Shown piece by piece: positions 43,680 to 52,775 of a stretch of DNA of 64,000 bases (position 1 is its first letter; each line of letters starts with the position of its first letter). The notes under the pieces are model-generated. The model worked only from the letters and a program-made list of their open reading frames with translations, made no database searches and was not told the DNA's origin. Source of the DNA: Agromyces sp. LHK192 (GTDB lineage: Bacteria; Actinomycetota; Actinomycetes; Actinomycetales; Microbacteriaceae); contig NZ_CP034753.1 of NCBI RefSeq assembly GCF_004006235.1, forward strand, positions 558,001 to 622,000, in the 5' to 3' direction. A program made the translations under genes and the position numbers.

Positions 43680-45197
43680 CTAGAGACTCTGCCCGATGTC
43701 CCACAGCCGGTCGGGACGACCGTCGATCGCCTCCGACACCGCGAGCGCCTGGTCGTCGGAGAGCGAGGCGATGTAGTCCACGACGCCGCGGCCGACGCCC
43801 AGGCGGGCGATGTCGGATGCCTCGGGCACCGGGACCCCCTCCGGTCGGGCCGCACGCACGCGCGCGTACCCCTCGCTCGCGAGCTCGACGAGTTCGCGCA
43901 GCCGCTCGGGCACCCGGTGCCGGTCGATGTCGTCGGTGACCCAGGCGGTGAGCCCCTTGACCGCGCGGGTCAGCACCCGGCTCAGGCCCCGCTGGTACAT
44001 CGCGATGTCGGCGCGGTCGAGGATGAAGTGGCGGTGCACGAACTTCAGCACCTCGACCTCGTGCCAGGCGAGTCGGTCGAGCATCACGAGGCCGGTCCGC
44101 GGTTCGTCGGCCGGCGCGGGCACCACCGAGGTCTGCAGGTGGTTGATCCACCGGTTCGTGAACGACGAGAGGGCGCGCTCCGACGCGATCGAGCCGTCGA
44201 ACGGCGAGGCGAGCAGCCCGTCGACGAGGTCGTCGGCCACGACGTCGACGGCCGCGGCGAACGCGTCGGCGTCGGCGATCCACGGATCGCTGCGCACGAG
44301 CTTGCGCCGCAGGCCCTCGAGCGCGGCCCCCGCCGGTGCGCCCCGACGCGCGAGGTCGGCGTCGGCGAGGTCGCGCAGCCCGGCCGCCCCGTCGAGCCAG
44401 CCGCGGAACTCGCGCGCGACCGCACCCTGGCTGAGCAGTCCCGCCCGGTAGAAGTCGTCGACGTCGTGGATCGAGTACGCGATGTCGTCGGCGAGGTCCA
44501 TGATCGAGCACTCGAGCGACTGCTGGAACGCCGGCAGTCCGCGCCGGGCGTCGGCGAGGTCGACCGCGTCCAGGTCGTATGCCGAGAACTTGCCGATGTC
44601 GACGCCGCCTGCGGCCCGACGCATCCCCCGCGGCAGCCGGCCGCCGGCGAGCGGCGAGACGTCGGCGAACCGCGTCCACGGGTACTTCGCGACGGCGGCT
44701 CGCACGGCCGCGGTGAGGTTCAGCCCGTGCGGCGACTCCTCGGTCACGTCCAGCGTCGCGAGGATCCGGTACGACTGCGCGTTGCCCTCGAAGCCGTCGG
44801 CGAGGCCCAGCTCCTCCCGGGCCAGCCGATCGAGCACGCGCTCGCCGAGGTGCCCGAACGGCGGATGCCCGAGGTCGTGCGCGCTCGCGGCGGCCTGCAC
44901 GACGACCGCGTCGCAGCCGTGGTCGGAGGCGAGGCGCGCGGCATCCCGGGACGTATCGGGGAACGCGACCGCGATCGCGCGCGCGACGGCGGTCACCTTG
45001 ATCGAGTGCGTGAGCCGGTTGTGGATCAGGGGGCCGGCGCCGGGTTGCGCGATCACCTGCGTCACCGCCGACAGCCGCGAGAAGTACGGCGAGAAGCGCA
45101 CGCGCTCCAGGTCGAGCCGGAACTGCGAGTGCTCGCCCACCACGTCCACGCTGCTGCTCGGCTCCGGCACGCGGCGTGCCGCCCGGTCGTTGGCCAT
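43680..45197 (-). CDS. dgt: Deoxyguanosinetriphosphate triphosphohydrolase-like protein
   Basis: 505 residues. The HD-domain motifs are intact: RLTHSIKVTAVARAIA, AAASAHDLGHPPFGHLGE with the His-Asp metal pair, and DLADDIAYSIHDVDDFYRAG. The family cleaves dGTP (or other dNTPs) to the nucleoside and tripolyphosphate. The ATG at 45197 follows GGAGGG; the longer frame to 45419 is not needed. Confidence 0.9.
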   Translation of the reverse strand: MANDRAARRVPEPSSSVDVVGEHSQFRLDLERVRFSPYFSRLSAVTQVIAQPGAGPLIHNRLTHSIKVTAVARAIAVAFPDTSRDAARLASDHGCDAVVVQAAASAHDLGHPPFGHLGERVLDRLAREELGLADGFEGNAQSYRILATLDVTEESPHGLNLTAAVRAAVAKYPWTRFADVSPLAGGRLPRGMRRAAGGVDIGKFSAYDLDAVDLADARRGLPAFQQSLECSIMDLADDIAYSIHDVDDFYRAGLLSQGAVAREFRGWLDGAAGLRDLADADLARRGAPAGAALEGLRRKLVRSDPWIADADAFAAAVDVVADDLVDGLLASPFDGSIASERALSSFTNRWINHLQTSVVPAPADEPRTGLVMLDRLAWHEVEVLKFVHRHFILDRADIAMYQRGLSRVLTRAVKGLTAWVTDDIDRHRVPERLRELVELASEGYARVRAARPEGVPVPEASDIARLGVGRGVVDYIASLSDDQALAVSEAIDGRPDRLWDIGQSL

Positions 45198-45302
45198 CGT
45201 CCCTCCGATCGACGGATGCCTCCGCGCCCGCACGTGCACGTGCGGCATCCTGCTCCAATCTACGGCGGAGCGCCCGGCGCCGGCCGCGGCGTCCGGGCCG
45301 GT

Positions 45303-45331
45303 TTGGCGGCGGGGCATCCGTCGCCTAGACT
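45303..45331 (+). promoter_or_regulatory. Promoter of the tRNA-Trp/secE/nusG unit
   Basis: -35 TTGGCG (45303-45308), 17-base spacer, -10 TAGACT (45326-45331). It lies about 95 bases upstream of tRNA-Trp. Confidence 0.6.
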
Positions 45332-45426
45332 TGCTGAGGTTGCGACGCCGACCAAGCTTCTCCATGCCTGAAACGGTCTGGAGCGGTGCGTTCGGAAGCG
45401 ACACCTCAGGGGTGTACATCCCCTGA

Positions 45427-45499
45427 AGGGCGGTGGCTCAATTGGTAGAGCAGCGGTCTCCAAAACCGCAGGTTGCAGGTTCGAGTCCTGTCCGCCCTG
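45427..45499 (+). tRNA. tRNA-Trp (anticodon CCA)
   Basis: Complete cloverleaf: acceptor AGGGCGG (45427-45433) pairs with CCGCCCT (45492-45498), discriminator G at 45499, D-arm with GGTAGAG, anticodon arm GCGGT-CTCCAAA-ACCGC with CCA, T-arm GCAGG-TTCGAGT-CCTGT. The terminal CCA is not encoded. It stands directly before secE, as in most Actinobacteria. Confidence 0.97.
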
Positions 45500-45541
45500 C
45501 GAGCCGGCAGGCAACGCCGGCCCACCGAAAGGGAAATACGA

Positions 45542-45817
45542 GTGGCCCGGAAAGTCATCGACGAACCCAGCGAGGACGTCGTCGCCAACGCCAAGCGCGA
45601 GCGCGCGGCGAAGCGCAACCCGTTCTCCCGGATCGCCCTGTTCATGCGGCAGGTGTTCGCGGAGCTGCGGAAGGTCGTCACCCCGACCCGCAAGGAGCTG
45701 TTCAGCTACACGGTCGTGGTGCTCGTATTCGTCGTCATCATGATGGCGATCGTGTGGGGGCTGGACCAGCTGTCCGGCCTGCTGGTGCTGTACGTCTTCG
45801 GAACGCCGGGCGTCTGA
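45542..45817 (+). CDS. secE: Preprotein translocase subunit SecE
   Basis: 91 residues from the GTG at 45542 with AAAGGGA upstream. It has the conserved amphipathic segment [20 protein letters not shown] and one C-terminal membrane helix, the short actinobacterial SecE form. It clamps SecY in the translocon. Confidence 0.94.
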   Translation: MARKVIDEPSEDVVANAKRERAAKRNPFSRIALFMRQVFAELRKVVTPTRKELFSYTVVVLVFVVIMMAIVWGLDQLSGLLVLYVFGTPGV

Positions 45818-45887
45818 TCGGGCCTCGGCGCCGAAGCGGGATCCCGGATCGGGTCTCCGATCCGGCGAGAGAGTAAGGATCAACGAA

Positions 45888-46817
45888 GTGACGAAGTACG
45901 ATCGCGACGACGTCGATTGGGCGACCGCGGCCGAGCAGTCCTCGGAGGACGACGAGGCCCAGGAGGGCGCGTCGCTCGAGCACGATGAGCAGTCGGTCGA
46001 GCCTGCCGAGCACCGTGCGGTGCACGTCGTCGACGACGAGGGCAACGACATCGACCTCGACGCTGTCCTCGACGCGATCGCCGAATCGGCCGACCCCGAG
46101 GCCGACGCGGTCGTCGACGACGCCCTCGACATCGACTCCGCCGAAGAGGCCGAGGCCTCCGTCGAAGCCGTCGAAGACGAAGAGGCCGACCACGACCACG
46201 ACCCGTACGAGGAGTTCCGCACCGAGCTGCGGTTCCTGCCGGGCAAGTGGTACGTCATCCACTCGTACGCGGGCTTCGAGCGCCGGGTCAAGGCGAACAT
46301 CGAGCAGCGCCGCGAGTCCATGGCCATGGCCGACTTCATCTACCAGGTCGAAGTGCCGATGGAAGACGTCGTCGAGATCAAGAACGGCCAGCGCAAGATG
46401 GTCACCCGCGTGCGCATCCCCGGCTACGTGCTCGTCCGCATGGAGCTCAACGAGGACAGCTGGTCGGTCATCCGCCACACGCCGGGCGTCACCGGCTTCG
46501 TCGGCAACGCGCACAACCCGACCCCGCTGCGCTTCGAAGAGGCCTTCGGCATGCTGAAGAGCCTCGTCGAGCCCAAGGAGGCCCCGGCCGCCAAGGGCTC
46601 CAAGGCCGCCGCGTCGACCGGCGCGGCTCGCGCCGCGGTCGCCGAGATCGACTTCGAGGTCGGCGAGACCATCACGATCAAGGACGGCTCGTTCGCGGGC
46701 CTGCCCGGCACGATCAACGAGATCAAGCCCGAGAGCGGCAAGCTCACCGTGCTCGTCTCGCTGTTCGAGCGCGAGACCCCGGTCGAGCTCAGCTTCGACC
46801 AGGTCACCAAGCTGTAA
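45888..46817 (+). CDS. nusG: Transcription termination/antitermination factor NusG
   Basis: 309 residues. A strongly acidic N-terminal extension of about 105 residues (typical of Actinobacteria) precedes the NGN domain ([41 protein letters not shown] in part) and a C-terminal KOW domain ([21 protein letters not shown]). It contacts RNA polymerase and links it to Rho or ribosomes. The start is the GTG at 45888, preceded by AAGGAT. Confidence 0.95.
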   Translation: MTKYDRDDVDWATAAEQSSEDDEAQEGASLEHDEQSVEPAEHRAVHVVDDEGNDIDLDAVLDAIAESADPEADAVVDDALDIDSAEEAEASVEAVEDEEADHDHDPYEEFRTELRFLPGKWYVIHSYAGFERRVKANIEQRRESMAMADFIYQVEVPMEDVVEIKNGQRKMVTRVRIPGYVLVRMELNEDSWSVIRHTPGVTGFVGNAHNPTPLRFEEAFGMLKSLVEPKEAPAAKGSKAAASTGAARAAVAEIDFEVGETITIKDGSFAGLPGTINEIKPESGKLTVLVSLFERETPVELSFDQVTKL

Positions 46818-46827
46818 CGCGTCGGAT

Positions 46828-46848
46828 GCCCCGGGCCGCGCCCGGGGC
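46828..46848 (+). terminator. Hairpin terminator after nusG
   Basis: GCCCCGGGC/GCCCGGGGC, a 9-bp perfect stem with a CGC loop, 11 bases after the nusG stop. The left arm again contains GGATGCC. Confidence 0.6.
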
Positions 46849-46884
46849 GTTCGCATGCCCAGCACGCTCGGAGGAATCCTCCGC

Positions 46885-46890
46885 TATCAT
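46885..46890 (+). promoter_or_regulatory. -10 element for the rplK-rplA operon
   Basis: TATCAT, the most AT-rich hexamer in the gap, about 115 bases upstream of rplK. The leader between contains a small hairpin near 46901-46916. I see no convincing -35. Confidence 0.45.
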
Positions 46891-47004
46891 TGACCGGTTG
46901 CCCGCTTCGCGCGGGCTGCCTCCCCAATCCACCGCGACCCGGAACCGCCGGGCTCGCGGGAGAGTGCCCGGGCTCCCGGGCGTTCGATCAGAAAGAGAGA
47001 AATC

Positions 47005-47433
47005 ATGGCACCGAAGAAGAAGGTCACTGGTCTGATCAAGCTTCAGATCAACGCCGGCGCCGCCAACCCCGCACCGCCCATCGGTCCGGCGCTGGGTCAG
47101 CACGGCGTGAACATCATGGAGTTCTGCAAGGCCTACAACGCGGCGACCGAGTCGCAGCGCGGCAACGTGATCCCCGTCGAGATCACCGTCTACGAGGACC
47201 GCTCGTTCACCTTCGTCCTGAAGACCCCGCCCGCCGCGGAGCTCATCAAGAAGGCCGCCGGCGTCGCCAAGGGTTCGGGCGTCCCGCACACCACCAAGGT
47301 CGGCAAGATCTCGCCCGACCAGGTCCGCGCGATCGCCGAGCAGAAGATGGCCGACCTCAACGCGAACGACCTCGACGCCGCGTCGAAGATCATCGCCGGC
47401 ACCGCTCGTTCGATGGGCATCACGGTCGAATAA
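47005..47433 (+). CDS. rplK: 50S ribosomal protein L11
   Basis: 142 residues, normal length. [21 protein letters not shown] at the N-terminus and the C-terminal RNA-binding domain ([11 protein letters not shown] end) are standard. AAAGAGAGA precedes the ATG. It binds 23S rRNA at the GTPase centre and is needed for stringent factor activation. Confidence 0.97.
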   Translation: MAPKKKVTGLIKLQINAGAANPAPPIGPALGQHGVNIMEFCKAYNAATESQRGNVIPVEITVYEDRSFTFVLKTPPAAELIKKAAGVAKGSGVPHTTKVGKISPDQVRAIAEQKMADLNANDLDAASKIIAGTARSMGITVE

Positions 47434-47533
47434 GACCTCCGGACGCCTCGCGTCGAGGCATCCGACACCAGAACTCTCACTCGTGGCAGCGCCCGCCAGG
47501 CGCGATGACCACACTCTCGCAAGGAGAACCAAC

Positions 47534-48223
47534 ATGGCACAGAAGTCCAAGGCCTACCGGGCCGCGGCCGACAAGATCGAGGCCGGCAAGTACTACGCAC
47601 CGTCCGAGGCCGTCGCCCTCGCCAAGGAGACCGGCTCGGCGAAGTTCGACTCGACCGTCGAGGTCGCGCTGAAGCTCGGCGTCGACCCCCGCAAGGCCGA
47701 CCAGATGGTGCGCGGCACCGTCATCCTCCCGCACGGCACGGGCAAGACCGCCCGCGTCATCGTGTTCGCGACCGGCCCCGCGGCCGAGGCTGCGATCGCG
47801 GCCGGTGCCGACGAGGTCGGCGGCGCCGAGCTCATCGAGAAGGTCGCCGGCGGCTACACCTCGTTCGACGCGGCCGTCTCGACCCCCGAGCTCATGGGCC
47901 AGGTCGGTCGTCTCGGCAAGGTGCTCGGCCCGCGCGGCCTCATGCCGAACCCGAAGACCGGCACCGTGACCCCGAACCCGGCGAAGGCCGTCGAGGAGAT
48001 CAAGGGCGGCAAGATCGAGTTCCGCGTCGACAAGCACGCCAACGTGCACTTCGTCGTCGGCAAGGCCTCGTTCTCGCAGGACCAGCTCGATGACAACCTG
48101 AAGGCTGCCCTCGAAGAGGTGCTGCGTCTCAAGCCGTCGAGCTCGAAGGGCCGCTACATCCAGAAGGGCGCCGTGTCGACCACGTTCGGCCCCGGCATCC
48201 CGCTGGACGTCAACGCCATCTGA
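47534..48223 (+). CDS. rplA: 50S ribosomal protein L1
   Basis: 229 residues, normal length, with the L1 signature [20 protein letters not shown] in the middle. AAGGAG stands upstream of the ATG. L1 forms the mobile stalk near the ribosomal E site and often represses its own operon. A strong terminator follows. Confidence 0.97.
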   Translation: MAQKSKAYRAAADKIEAGKYYAPSEAVALAKETGSAKFDSTVEVALKLGVDPRKADQMVRGTVILPHGTGKTARVIVFATGPAAEAAIAAGADEVGGAELIEKVAGGYTSFDAAVSTPELMGQVGRLGKVLGPRGLMPNPKTGTVTPNPAKAVEEIKGGKIEFRVDKHANVHFVVGKASFSQDQLDDNLKAALEEVLRLKPSSSKGRYIQKGAVSTTFGPGIPLDVNAI

Positions 48224-48255
48224 GTTTCGTACTCGCTCGCGGCCCCGCGCCGCAC

Positions 48256-48288
48256 CGAAGGGCCCGCCGGTCACCGGCGGGCCCTTCG
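48256..48288 (+). terminator. Strong hairpin terminator after rplA
   Basis: Perfect 15-bp stem CGAAGGGCCCGCCGG/CCGGCGGGCCCTTCG (48256-48270 with 48274-48288) and a TCA loop, followed by TCGTC. It also serves the convergent acylphosphatase gene. Confidence 0.8.
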
Positions 48289-48319
48289 TCGTCCCCGCGG
48301 TCAGCGGTCGTCGCAGCGG

Positions 48320-48625
48320 TCAGCGGAGGATGCGGAACTCGGGGGGAGGCTCGCCCGCAGCATCCGACGGCCCAGGTTCATCCTGCGGGGCGAGCTCCTC
48401 GCGGTCGACCGACGTGACGACCGCGTCCGGCGGGCCCGCGTGGAACCAGCGCAGCATCGACGCGACCATCTCGGGCGTGCCCTCGACCTCGGACTCCACC
48501 GACCCGTCGGGCAGGTTGCGCACCCAGCCGCTCAGCTCGCGGCGCCGCGCCTGCCGCCGCGTCGCATACCGATAGCCGACACCCTGCACGTGCCCCTGCA
48601 CCACCACCCGGATCCGTCGCCGCAC
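48320..48625 (-). CDS. acyP: Acylphosphatase
   Basis: 101 residues. The phosphate-binding signature is VQGHVQGVGYRYATRR, with the catalytic arginine, and the catalytic asparagine lies in GWVRNLPDGSVE. It hydrolyses acyl phosphates. The usual C-terminal strand is replaced by a short acidic/Pro-rich tail. The start is a GTG at 48625. Confidence 0.9.
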   Translation of the reverse strand: MRRRIRVVVQGHVQGVGYRYATRRQARRRELSGWVRNLPDGSVESEVEGTPEMVASMLRWFHAGPPDAVVTSVDREELAPQDEPGPSDAAGEPPPEFRILR

Positions 48626-48662
48626 GTCGCGAGGCTATCCCACGAGCGACGCGCCCGGAGAC

Positions 48663-48700
48663 GACGGATGCCTCGGAGCGCGCGCTCCGGGGCATCCGTC
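48663..48700. terminator. Long-stem terminator built from GGATGCC inverted pair
   Basis: GACGGATGCC (48663-48672) pairs with GGCATCCGTC (48691-48700) around a further perfect palindrome CGGAGCGCGCGCTCCG (48674-48689). It lies just after the aldehyde dehydrogenase stop on the minus strand. Confidence 0.65.
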
Positions 48701-48714
48701 CCGCCGTGTGCGAC

Positions 48715-50079
48715 TCAGCCGATGCGGATCAGCTTCTTGTTCACGAACTCGTCGGCGCCGAAGCGGCCGAGCTCCCGGCCCGAGCCCGAGCGCTTGACCC
48801 CGCCGAAGGGCAGTTCGGCGCCGTCGGCGAGTACGACGTTCACGAACACCATGCCGGCCTCGATGCCGTCCGCGACGCGCAGCGCCTGCTCGCGGTCGGT
48901 CGTGTAGACGTACGAGCCGAGGCCGAAGGGGATGTCGTTCGCGATGCGCACGGCGTCCGCCTCGTCGGTCGCGCGGTACACCTGGGCGACCGGCCCGAAG
49001 AACTCCTCCTTCGAAGCCGGGTTCTCGGGCGTGACGTCCGTGAGGACCGTCGTCTGGAAGAAGGCGCCGTCGCGCGCTCCGCCGTGCACGAGCGTGGCGC
49101 CGTGCTCGACGGCGCGCTTGACCTGGTCGTCGAGGCCCTCGGCCGCCTTGAGCGACGACAGCGGGCCGAGCGCCGAGTCGGGGGAGGTCGGGTCGGTCGC
49201 CTCGACCTCGGCGAGCTTCGCGGTGAACTTCTCGAGGAACGGCTCGTACAGGTCGTCGATGACGACGAAGCGCTTGGCGGCGTTGCAGGACTGCCCGCTG
49301 TTGTCGAGGCGGGCGTCCACGGCGTTCTGCACGGCAGCGTCCAGGTCGTCGGTCGACAGGAGGATGAACGGGTCGGAGCCGCCGAGTTCGAGCACGACCT
49401 TCTTCAGGTGCTTGCCCGCGATCGCGGCGACCGCCGAGCCGGCGCGCTCGGAGCCCGTGAGCGACACGCCCTGCACGCGCGGGTCGGCGATGACCGTCTC
49501 GATCTGCTCGTGCGAGGCGTAGAGGTTGACGTACGCGCCCTCGGGGAACCCGGCGTCGAGGAAGATCCGCTCGATCGCCGCCGCCGACTCGGGGCATTGC
49601 TCGGCGTGCTTGAGGAGGATCGTGTTGCCGATGATGAGGTTCGGGCCCGCGAAGCGGGCGACCTGGTAGTACGGGAAGTTCCACGGCATGATGCCGAGCA
49701 GCACGCCCAGCGACGAACGGCGCACGATCGCGGAGCCCTCGCCGTCGAGGAGCGTGATCTCCTCGTCCTGGAGGAAGTCGGCCGAGTGGTCGGCGTAGTA
49801 CTCGTAGATGGCACCGGCGAAGTCGACCTCGCCCAGGGCCTGCTCGACCGGCTTGCCCATCTCGCGCACGATCAGCTCGGCCAACTCGTCACGCCGCTCG
49901 ACGTGCAGTTCGCCGACCCGGCGCACGAGCGCGGCGCGGTCCTCGACGGTGGTCTGCTTCGCCCACGCGCGGTGCGCCTCGGCGGCCGCGGCGATCTTCG
50001 CCTGCAGCGCGTCGTCGGTGATGGTGTCGTAGGTCGCGACGACCTGTCCGGTCGCGGGGTTGGTGACGGCGTAGTTCAT
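48715..50079 (-). CDS. Semialdehyde dehydrogenase (succinate/glutarate-semialdehyde type)
   Basis: 454 residues, short ALDH of the YneI/GabD2 type. It has MPWNFPYYQVARF, catalytic glutamate in ELGGSDPFILL and catalytic cysteine in NSGQSCNAAKRF, and ELPFGGVKRSGSGRELG near the end. It oxidises a semialdehyde to a dicarboxylate. It is divergent from a CoA transferase and a glutaryl-CoA dehydrogenase-like gene, which suggests glutarate semialdehyde as substrate; succinate semialdehyde is the alternative. GAGGAAC precedes the ATG at 50079. Confidence 0.88.
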   Translation of the reverse strand: MNYAVTNPATGQVVATYDTITDDALQAKIAAAAEAHRAWAKQTTVEDRAALVRRVGELHVERRDELAELIVREMGKPVEQALGEVDFAGAIYEYYADHSADFLQDEEITLLDGEGSAIVRRSSLGVLLGIMPWNFPYYQVARFAGPNLIIGNTILLKHAEQCPESAAAIERIFLDAGFPEGAYVNLYASHEQIETVIADPRVQGVSLTGSERAGSAVAAIAGKHLKKVVLELGGSDPFILLSTDDLDAAVQNAVDARLDNSGQSCNAAKRFVVIDDLYEPFLEKFTAKLAEVEATDPTSPDSALGPLSSLKAAEGLDDQVKRAVEHGATLVHGGARDGAFFQTTVLTDVTPENPASKEEFFGPVAQVYRATDEADAVRIANDIPFGLGSYVYTTDREQALRVADGIEAGMVFVNVVLADGAELPFGGVKRSGSGRELGRFGADEFVNKKLIRIG

Positions 50080-50107
50080 GGCGTTCCTCTTCCGAAGCTG
50101 CGTTGGG

Positions 50108-50153
50108 GTCGTCGACCGGCCGGTGACGACGTTGCACACCTGCCCCAAGCCTA
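50108..50153. promoter_or_regulatory. Divergent control region with ACCGGCCGGT palindrome
   Basis: ACCGGCCGGT (50115-50124) is flanked by GTCGTC (50108-50113) and GACGAC (50125-50130), nearly symmetric. On the minus strand a TAGGCT -10 box (50153-50148) lies about 20 bases upstream, so the palindrome would sit at or just after the transcription start of the dehydrogenase gene, a repressor position. Confidence 0.4.
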
Positions 50154-50295
50154 CGGCGGAGGGCCGGCGACGCATTCGCCGATCGGGTGGATCTCGTGGT
50201 GCGAATCGACACGGCGTACATGGTCTCCGGCGCACGTCGGGTCGGTATCGTGTCGCGTGGCGGGATGACCGCTCGGCTCGGCGAGGGAGGCACGG

Positions 50296-51435
50296 ATGCC
50301 CGACGGCGTACTCGGCGGCGTCCGCGTCGCCGACTTCTCGCGGGTGCTGGCAGGTCCCTACGCGACCATGACGCTCGCGGACTTCGGCGCCGACGTCATC
50401 AAGGTCGAGCCGCCCGGCGGCGACGAGACGCGCGCGTGGCGCCCGCCCGTGGACGCCTCGGGCACCGCGACGTACTTCGGCAGCGTCAACCGCAACAAGC
50501 GGTCGATCGTGCTCGACCTCGCGACCGGGCCCGGGCTCGCCGAGGCACGCCGGTTGGCGGCGACCGCCGACGTGCTCGTCGAGAACTTCCGGCCCGGGGT
50601 GATGACGCGCTTCGGGCTCGGGTACGACGACCTCGCGGTGCAGAACCCGGGTCTCGTGTACTGCTCGATCACCGGGTTCGGGTCGAGCGGCGGAGCCGGC
50701 CTCGCCGGGTACGACCTGCTCGTGCAGGCCGTCGGCGGCCTCATGTCGATCACGGGGCATCCCGACGGCGAACCGGTGAAGGCCGGGGTCGCGCTCGTCG
50801 ACGTCGTCGCGGGCCAGAACGCCGTCGCCGGCATCCTGCTCGCGCTGCGCGAGCGCGATCGCACGGGCGCAGGGCAGCGCGTCGAGGTGAACCTCCTGCA
50901 CGGACTGCTCTCCGCCCTCACCAACCAGGCCGGTTCGACCCTCGCCACCGGGACACCGCCGTCGCGGCTCGGCAACCGGCATCCGTCGATCTCGCCCTAC
51001 GCCGTGTTCCGCGCGGCGGACCGCGAACTCGTGCTCGCGGTCGGCAACGATCGCCAGTTCGGGGCGCTCGCCGCGGCGCTCGGTCGCGACGACCTGGCCG
51101 ACGACGACCGCTTCGCGACGAACGAGTCGCGCGTGGCGCATCGCGACGCCCTCACCGCCGAGCTCGAGCGCGCGCTCGCAGGCCGCCACGCCGGCGACTG
51201 GGTGGCGCGGCTCGCCGAAGCCGGCGTTCCCGCCGGACTCGTGAACGACATCGGCGAGGCCATCGCGTACGCGGAGGCGCTCGGCCTCGACCCCGTCGTC
51301 GACCTCGACGGCCGCCGCTCCATCTCCGACCCGATCGGGCTGTCGCGAACGCCTGCAGACCACCGCACTCCGCCGCCCGCGCTCGACGAGCACGCCGGCG
51401 CCGACTGGCTCACCACCCGGAAGGACGACCGATGA
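50296..51435 (+). CDS. CaiB/BaiF (class III) CoA transferase
   Basis: 379 residues. It has GVRVADFSRVLAGPYATMTLADFGADVIKVE at the N-terminus (in part), the catalytic-aspartate region GYDLLVQAVGGLMSITGHPDG and NKRSIVLDL. It moves CoA between carboxylic acids. It is coupled (ATGA) to a glutaryl-CoA dehydrogenase-like gene, so activation of glutarate with succinyl-CoA is likely. GGGAGG precedes the ATG. Confidence 0.88.
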   Translation: MPDGVLGGVRVADFSRVLAGPYATMTLADFGADVIKVEPPGGDETRAWRPPVDASGTATYFGSVNRNKRSIVLDLATGPGLAEARRLAATADVLVENFRPGVMTRFGLGYDDLAVQNPGLVYCSITGFGSSGGAGLAGYDLLVQAVGGLMSITGHPDGEPVKAGVALVDVVAGQNAVAGILLALRERDRTGAGQRVEVNLLHGLLSALTNQAGSTLATGTPPSRLGNRHPSISPYAVFRAADRELVLAVGNDRQFGALAAALGRDDLADDDRFATNESRVAHRDALTAELERALAGRHAGDWVARLAEAGVPAGLVNDIGEAIAYAEALGLDPVVDLDGRRSISDPIGLSRTPADHRTPPPALDEHAGADWLTTRKDDR

Positions 51436-52676
51436 CCGACGCAGCCGAACCGACCTCGCCGCGACCGGCCGCCGCGCCTCGCATCGACGCGGTCTTCGAC
51501 CTCGACGCCCTGCTCACCGACGACGAGCGAGACTGGCAGCATCGTGCCAGGGCCTTCGCGCAGGAGCGCATCCTCCCCGTCATCGAGGACGACTTCGAGG
51601 CGAAGCACTTCCGCCGCGAGCTCGTGCCCGAGCTCGGCCGGGCCGGTTTCCTCGGCATGCACCTGACCGGCTACGGATGCGCCGGCGCCGGGGCGGTCGC
51701 GTACGGCCTCGTCTGCCTCGAGCTCGAGGCCGCCGACTCCGGCTGGCGCACGTTCGTGTCGGTGCAGGGTTCGCTCGCGATGAGCGCGATCCACAAGTAC
51801 GGCTCCGAGGCGCAGAAGCAGCGCTGGCTCCCCGGCATGGCGGCCGGCGAGCTCATCGGGTGCTTCGCGCTCACCGAACCGCAGGGCGGCAGCGACCCCG
51901 CGGCGATGACGACCGTCGCCCGCCGCGACGGCGACGAGTGGGTGCTCGACGGTGCGAAGCGGTGGATCGGCCTCGCGTCGCTCGCCGACGTCGCGGTCGT
52001 CTGGGCCCGCGTCGACGACGCGTCGGGCGAGGGCGGCGCGAATGCGTACGGCGAGGGTGCCCGCGCGGTGCGCGGCTTCCTCGTGCCGACGTCGACGCCC
52101 GGCTTCACGGCCACGCCGATCGACGGCAAGCTGTCGATGCGCGCGTCGGTGCAGTGCGACGTCGAACTCGACGGCGTGCGGGTGCCCGCCGACGCGCTGC
52201 TGCCCGGGGCATCCGGGCTCTCCGGCCCGTTCGGATGCCTCAACGAGGCGCGGTACGGCATCGTCTGGGGTGCCATGGGGGCCGCGCGCTCGTGCCTCGA
52301 GGCGGCGCTCGAGCGCTCGATCACGCGCGAGGTCTTCGGGAAGCCGATCGGCGCGAACCAGCTGACGCAGGCGAAGCTCGCCGACATGTTCGTCGAGGTC
52401 GAGAAGGGCGTGCTGCTGGCGCTGCATCTCGGCCGGCTCAAGGAGCGCGGCGCGCTGACGGCCGCGCAGATCTCGGTCGGCAAGCTCAACAGCGTGCGTG
52501 AGGCGCTGCGCATCGCGCACGAGGCCAGGTCGATCCTCGCGGGCGACGGCATCACGAACGCGTGGCCCGTGATGCGGCACGCCGCGAACCTCGAGTCCGT
52601 GCGCACCTACGAGGGGACCGACGAGATCCACCAGCTCGTGATCGGCCGCGAGCTGACGGGGCTCAGCGCGTTCTGA
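51432..52676 (+). CDS. Acyl-CoA dehydrogenase, glutaryl-CoA dehydrogenase-like
   Basis: 414 residues. It has GCFALTEPQGGSDPAAMTT, the FAD-binding KRWIGLASLADVAVVWAR and the catalytic glutamate in RTYEGTDEIHQLVIGRELTG, which is at the position used by glutaryl-CoA and short-chain dehydrogenases. It would oxidise and perhaps decarboxylate glutaryl-CoA to crotonyl-CoA. Its closeness to the CoA transferase fits. A long palindrome follows its stop. Confidence 0.87.
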   Translation: MTDAAEPTSPRPAAAPRIDAVFDLDALLTDDERDWQHRARAFAQERILPVIEDDFEAKHFRRELVPELGRAGFLGMHLTGYGCAGAGAVAYGLVCLELEAADSGWRTFVSVQGSLAMSAIHKYGSEAQKQRWLPGMAAGELIGCFALTEPQGGSDPAAMTTVARRDGDEWVLDGAKRWIGLASLADVAVVWARVDDASGEGGANAYGEGARAVRGFLVPTSTPGFTATPIDGKLSMRASVQCDVELDGVRVPADALLPGASGLSGPFGCLNEARYGIVWGAMGAARSCLEAALERSITREVFGKPIGANQLTQAKLADMFVEVEKGVLLALHLGRLKERGALTAAQISVGKLNSVREALRIAHEARSILAGDGITNAWPVMRHAANLESVRTYEGTDEIHQLVIGRELTGLSAF

Positions 52677-52696
52677 CCGTTCTGACGCCGCACCTT

Positions 52697-52753
52697 TTCA
52701 GGACCACAGCCCCGTCGGCCTCCATATGGGCCTGACGGGGCTGTGGTCCTGAA
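52697..52753. repeat. Long palindromic element D (terminator-like)
   Basis: Perfect 20-bp inverted repeat (52697-52716 against 52734-52753; it starts TTCAGGACC and ends GGTCCTGAA), then GGCC/GGCC inside and an eight-base loop containing CCATATGG. It shares the TTCAGGA...TCCTGAA termini of copies A-C. It is between convergent genes, so termination is plausible, but no T-tract follows on either strand. Confidence 0.75.
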
Positions 52754-52775
52754 TACGTGATGGGTGCACAGCCGT

